Below, piece after piece: positions 63,102 through 64,000 of a stretch of DNA of 64,000 nucleotides. Each line of letters begins with the position of its first letter. Position 1 is the first letter of the stretch. The position numbers were made by a program, and so were the translations under genes. The notes below the pieces were generated by a model that saw only the letters and a list, made by a program, of their open reading frames with translations, made no database searches and was not told the DNA's origin. The stretch lies in the NCBI RefSeq assembly GCF_000720425.1, contig NZ_JOAJ01000001.1, forward strand, positions 248,001 to 312,000, written 5' to 3'. This stretch comes from Nocardia rhamnosiphila NBRC 108938 (GTDB lineage Bacteria; Actinomycetota; Actinomycetes; Mycobacteriales; Mycobacteriaceae).

Positions 63102-63719
63102 ATGTCTCACCCCGCTCCGGACACTTTCGACCAGGTATGGGCTCGTTTCCTCGATCACCTCCGCATGTACTCGCCAGCCTCCGCCGCGACCCTGCAACCC
63201 GGCGCTACCGCCGAACAGATCGCGCACCTGGAAGCTGTCCACGGTTTCGCGCTACACCCCGACGTCCGGGCACTGCTCGAACATCACAACGGCACCGTGT
63301 ACGCCGCCGAAGGCGCCGGATTCCTACCGATGGGGTACATGCTCGACCCGATCGACCGGATCCTCTCCGGCCACGAGTGGCGAACCACCTTCAGCGCCGA
63401 GAACCGAGAACGGGGCTTGGACGAGGAGACCCTCTACGGCCATGCCCACCAATGGCTTCCGATCGCTCACTCCATCGACGCCGGTATCTTGTTCATCGAG
63501 CACCGCCCCGGACCGACCTACGGTCACGTCATCGAATTGGGTATCGGCTCGGGCGCTTTCGAGGGCTCCCTGTGGGGCAACACGCTGCGCGAATTCTTCG
63601 ATGCCCTCACTGGCTCCCTCGCCACCCGCACCCCCTTTCGCGACCAGACCCCCGAGGTCCGGGAGTCGAACCGCACCGGGAAGGTCTATTTGCACTGGGA
63701 ATTCGACTGGGACGAGTGA
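63102..63719 (+). CDS. SMI1/KNR4 (SUKH-like) family protein
   Basis: 205 aa from ATG 63102; the frame extends far upstream but has no coding character. The SUKH signature is visible: LQPGATAEQIAHLEAVHGF near residue 30, then LHPDVRALLEHHNG, FLPMGYMLDPIDRI and a late WGNTLREFFDAL segment. SUKH proteins frequently act as immunity proteins to secreted polymorphic toxins. No toxin gene is next to it in this window, so it may be an orphan immunity gene or belong to a system beyond 64000. Confidence 0.85.
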   Translation: MSHPAPDTFDQVWARFLDHLRMYSPASAATLQPGATAEQIAHLEAVHGFALHPDVRALLEHHNGTVYAAEGAGFLPMGYMLDPIDRILSGHEWRTTFSAENRERGLDEETLYGHAHQWLPIAHSIDAGILFIEHRPGPTYGHVIELGIGSGAFEGSLWGNTLREFFDALTGSLATRTPFRDQTPEVRESNRTGKVYLHWEFDWDE

Positions 63720-64000
63720 GCCCTGCCCCGAGTACCCATCGAACGAGGTCCGCCATGATATCTGTCCGTGAATGCCCTTTTGGTGAACATGCTCGGCGGG
63801 CGTGGGCCGGGTTGGGGTGTTTCCAGGTGCGGGGATCGTAGGCTACCGGCGTGTTCTGGCCTGGTGGTGGCGATGGCGGGAGTGTAAGGTCTCAAAATTC
63901 GTGACATGCGCCGGTTGACTGACCTCGGTGTTTCCGGTTTGTCTCGGATCGTCGCGTGAGGGTTTGTCTCAGTTCGACGGCATTTCCTCGGGTTGGTGTG
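63720..64000. other. Window end, no supported gene
   Basis: A short repeated phrase GGTTTGTCTC occurs at about 63936 and 63962. No gene or element end is recognisable. Confidence 0.4.

Noticed and set aside
62022..63719. A 565-codon frame ending in the SUKH-like protein
   Set aside because: Only the part from 63102 matches a family; the rest overlaps cmtR and the membrane protein in unnatural composition.

Overview
The window is high-GC DNA from an actinobacterium, most likely a Nocardia-like member of the Mycobacteriales. This is inferred from gene content: a Pkn-type receptor Ser/Thr kinase with a DUF3558-like sensor, a CmtR-like metal sensor with the SCLRGCG-type cysteine pair, an AveC-type spirocyclase beside P450s, an MmyB-type regulator and small secreted Nocardia/Mycobacterium-like proteins. 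Taxonomy was not tested by any search.

Positions 1-26400 are a mobile-DNA-rich tract with many broken genes. It holds an IS3 transposase cut by the window edge, an IS110 element, two copies of an IS407-group IS3 element (15748-17028 with both ends and a 4-bp target duplication, 3593-4306 truncated) and two copies of a two-gene module made of an AbrB-like protein plus a tyrosine recombinase (intact 13760-15240, decayed 4307-5335). A dispersed repeat of about 165 bp occurs three times (15326, 19299, 25931). Between these lie accessory genes: a HIRAN-like protein, a sigma-like gene translationally coupled to a giant pentapeptide-repeat protein, a Ser/Thr kinase, and a small membrane protein coupled to a nuclease-like protein. 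A more housekeeping-like stretch follows (MFS exporter, M3 peptidase). The tract ends at a 3' fragment of tRNA-Ala with its own terminator, which looks like an old attachment site.

Positions 27033-40935 form a catabolic gene island: a DAO-type flavin oxidase, a PucR regulator, a PhyH dioxygenase, an aldehyde dehydrogenase, an acyl-CoA synthetase, a DapB-like dehydrogenase and a zinc alcohol dehydrogenase. Divergently from these run a Baeyer-Villiger monooxygenase, an HSL-type esterase, a membrane protein and a class III aminotransferase. The enzyme set fits amine to ketone to ester or lactone to hydroxyacid to acid to CoA thioester degradation of an unknown, possibly cyclic, amine or ketone.

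Positions 41509-49135 hold a TetR-centred locus: a P450 fragment, an intact P450, an NAD-dependent epimerase, TetR, an AveC-family spirocyclase, and a MoxR-type ATPase with a VWA partner. Two operators with identical arms, AGATAC-N6-GTATCT, lie in its two divergent promoters and tie the locus into one predicted regulon.

Positions 49136-64000 are a patchwork of regulator plus small-enzyme pairs, often with visible palindromic operators: an MmyB-like gene with a frameshift in a G8 run, SnoaL-like proteins, HxlR/SDR, TetR/SDR, WYL/SnoaL, and CmtR. They are interspersed with decayed genes (cupin, F420-reductase-like, transposases, P-loop kinase, LacI, DUF4238). Two divergent members of one secreted-protein family and a SUKH-like immunity-type protein complete the window.
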